This document shows, piece after piece, positions 63,946 to 64,000 of a DNA stretch of 64,000 nt. The translations under genes and the position numbers were made by a program. The stretch spans positions 18,891-82,890 of the forward strand of contig CAZKBQ010000016.1 of NCBI GenBank assembly GCA_964550855.1. Reading direction: 5' to 3'. A model generated the notes under the pieces. That model was not told where the DNA came from, did no database searches, and saw only the letters and a list, made by a program, of their open reading frames with translations. Position 1 is the first letter of the stretch. Every line of letters starts with the position of its first letter. The DNA comes from JAGOBP01 sp964550855. Its GTDB lineage: Bacteria; Chloroflexota; Anaerolineae; Fen-1058.

Positions 63946-64000
63946 GCCCTCGTAGCTCAATGGATAGAGCGCCTGACTTCGGATCAGATGGTTGTGGGTT
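63946..64000 (+). tRNA. tRNA-Arg (TCG anticodon), 3' end beyond window
   Basis: The 5' acceptor strand GCCCTCG (63946-63952), TAGCTC D arm, anticodon stem CCTGA/TCAGA-type pairing around loop CTTCGGA (anticodon TCG) and the start of the T arm (GTGGGTT) are present. The T loop and 3' acceptor strand are cut off by the window edge. Confidence 0.9.

Overview
The window is a high-GC bacterial contig that I infer comes from Chloroflexota, probably an Anaerolineae-like lineage. The pointers are the very large GAF/PAS sensor proteins, a membrane-anchored protein with a Thr/Pro-rich 'PTPT' stalk, and the gene mix. None of these is decisive, and the 100-N scaffold gap suggests a draft or metagenomic assembly.

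Layout. (1) 1-15.3 kb is mostly housekeeping. It holds a secreted alpha/beta hydrolase (cut by the left edge), hisS preceded by a histidine-rich leader peptide and attenuator-like hairpins, tRNA-His, and a Bcp peroxiredoxin. A long leftward block follows: ruvB, queA, a Xer-type recombinase, a PH/SHOCT membrane protein, purine nucleoside phosphorylase, a stalk protein, a GNAT acetyltransferase, a membrane 7TM-GAF-HTH protein, an S1-domain protein and ftsK. (2) 15.4-23.2 kb holds upp, a PLP threonine dehydratase, a TagO/WecA-type transferase, an M50-like membrane protease, HU, tpiA, an exported caspase/legumain-like peptidase whose catalytic motifs are in permuted order, and an Amt-family protein lacking both pore histidines.

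(3) 23.2-57.7 kb is a rightward signalling supercluster. It contains a hybrid sensor kinase, an OmpR-type regulator, three small response regulators and an orphan ParA. Five giant sensors follow (GAF modules in all, with PAS or CACHE inputs) that have no kinase or output domain but share one C-terminal tail. The cluster closes with a 1543-residue membrane hybrid kinase, a DUF4258 protein, a membrane protein, a threonine synthase fused to a receiver domain, and a receiver-histidine kinase. Most junctions are 4-20 bp overlaps or gaps under 20 bp, so the central part is probably one transcript. The architecture suggests a multi-protein sensory assembly in which kinaseless sensors gather inputs and pass them to one or two kinases, with ParA possibly positioning it. 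That is inference.

(4) 57.7-64 kb holds a DMT transporter, an AIR-synthase-like protein and an M50-like protein with a damaged active site, the last two divergent from a palindromic -10 element. Then come an ECF-like sigma factor (with a possible upstream peptide), an unknown protein, a PocR-domain histidine kinase, a response regulator, a small membrane protein and the 5' part of a tRNA-Arg.

The most notable items are the hisS histidine attenuator with an almost leaderless leader peptide, the kinaseless sensor array with a common tail, the threonine synthase-receiver fusion, the permuted C13-like peptidase, and several enzymes or transporters whose key residues are substituted.
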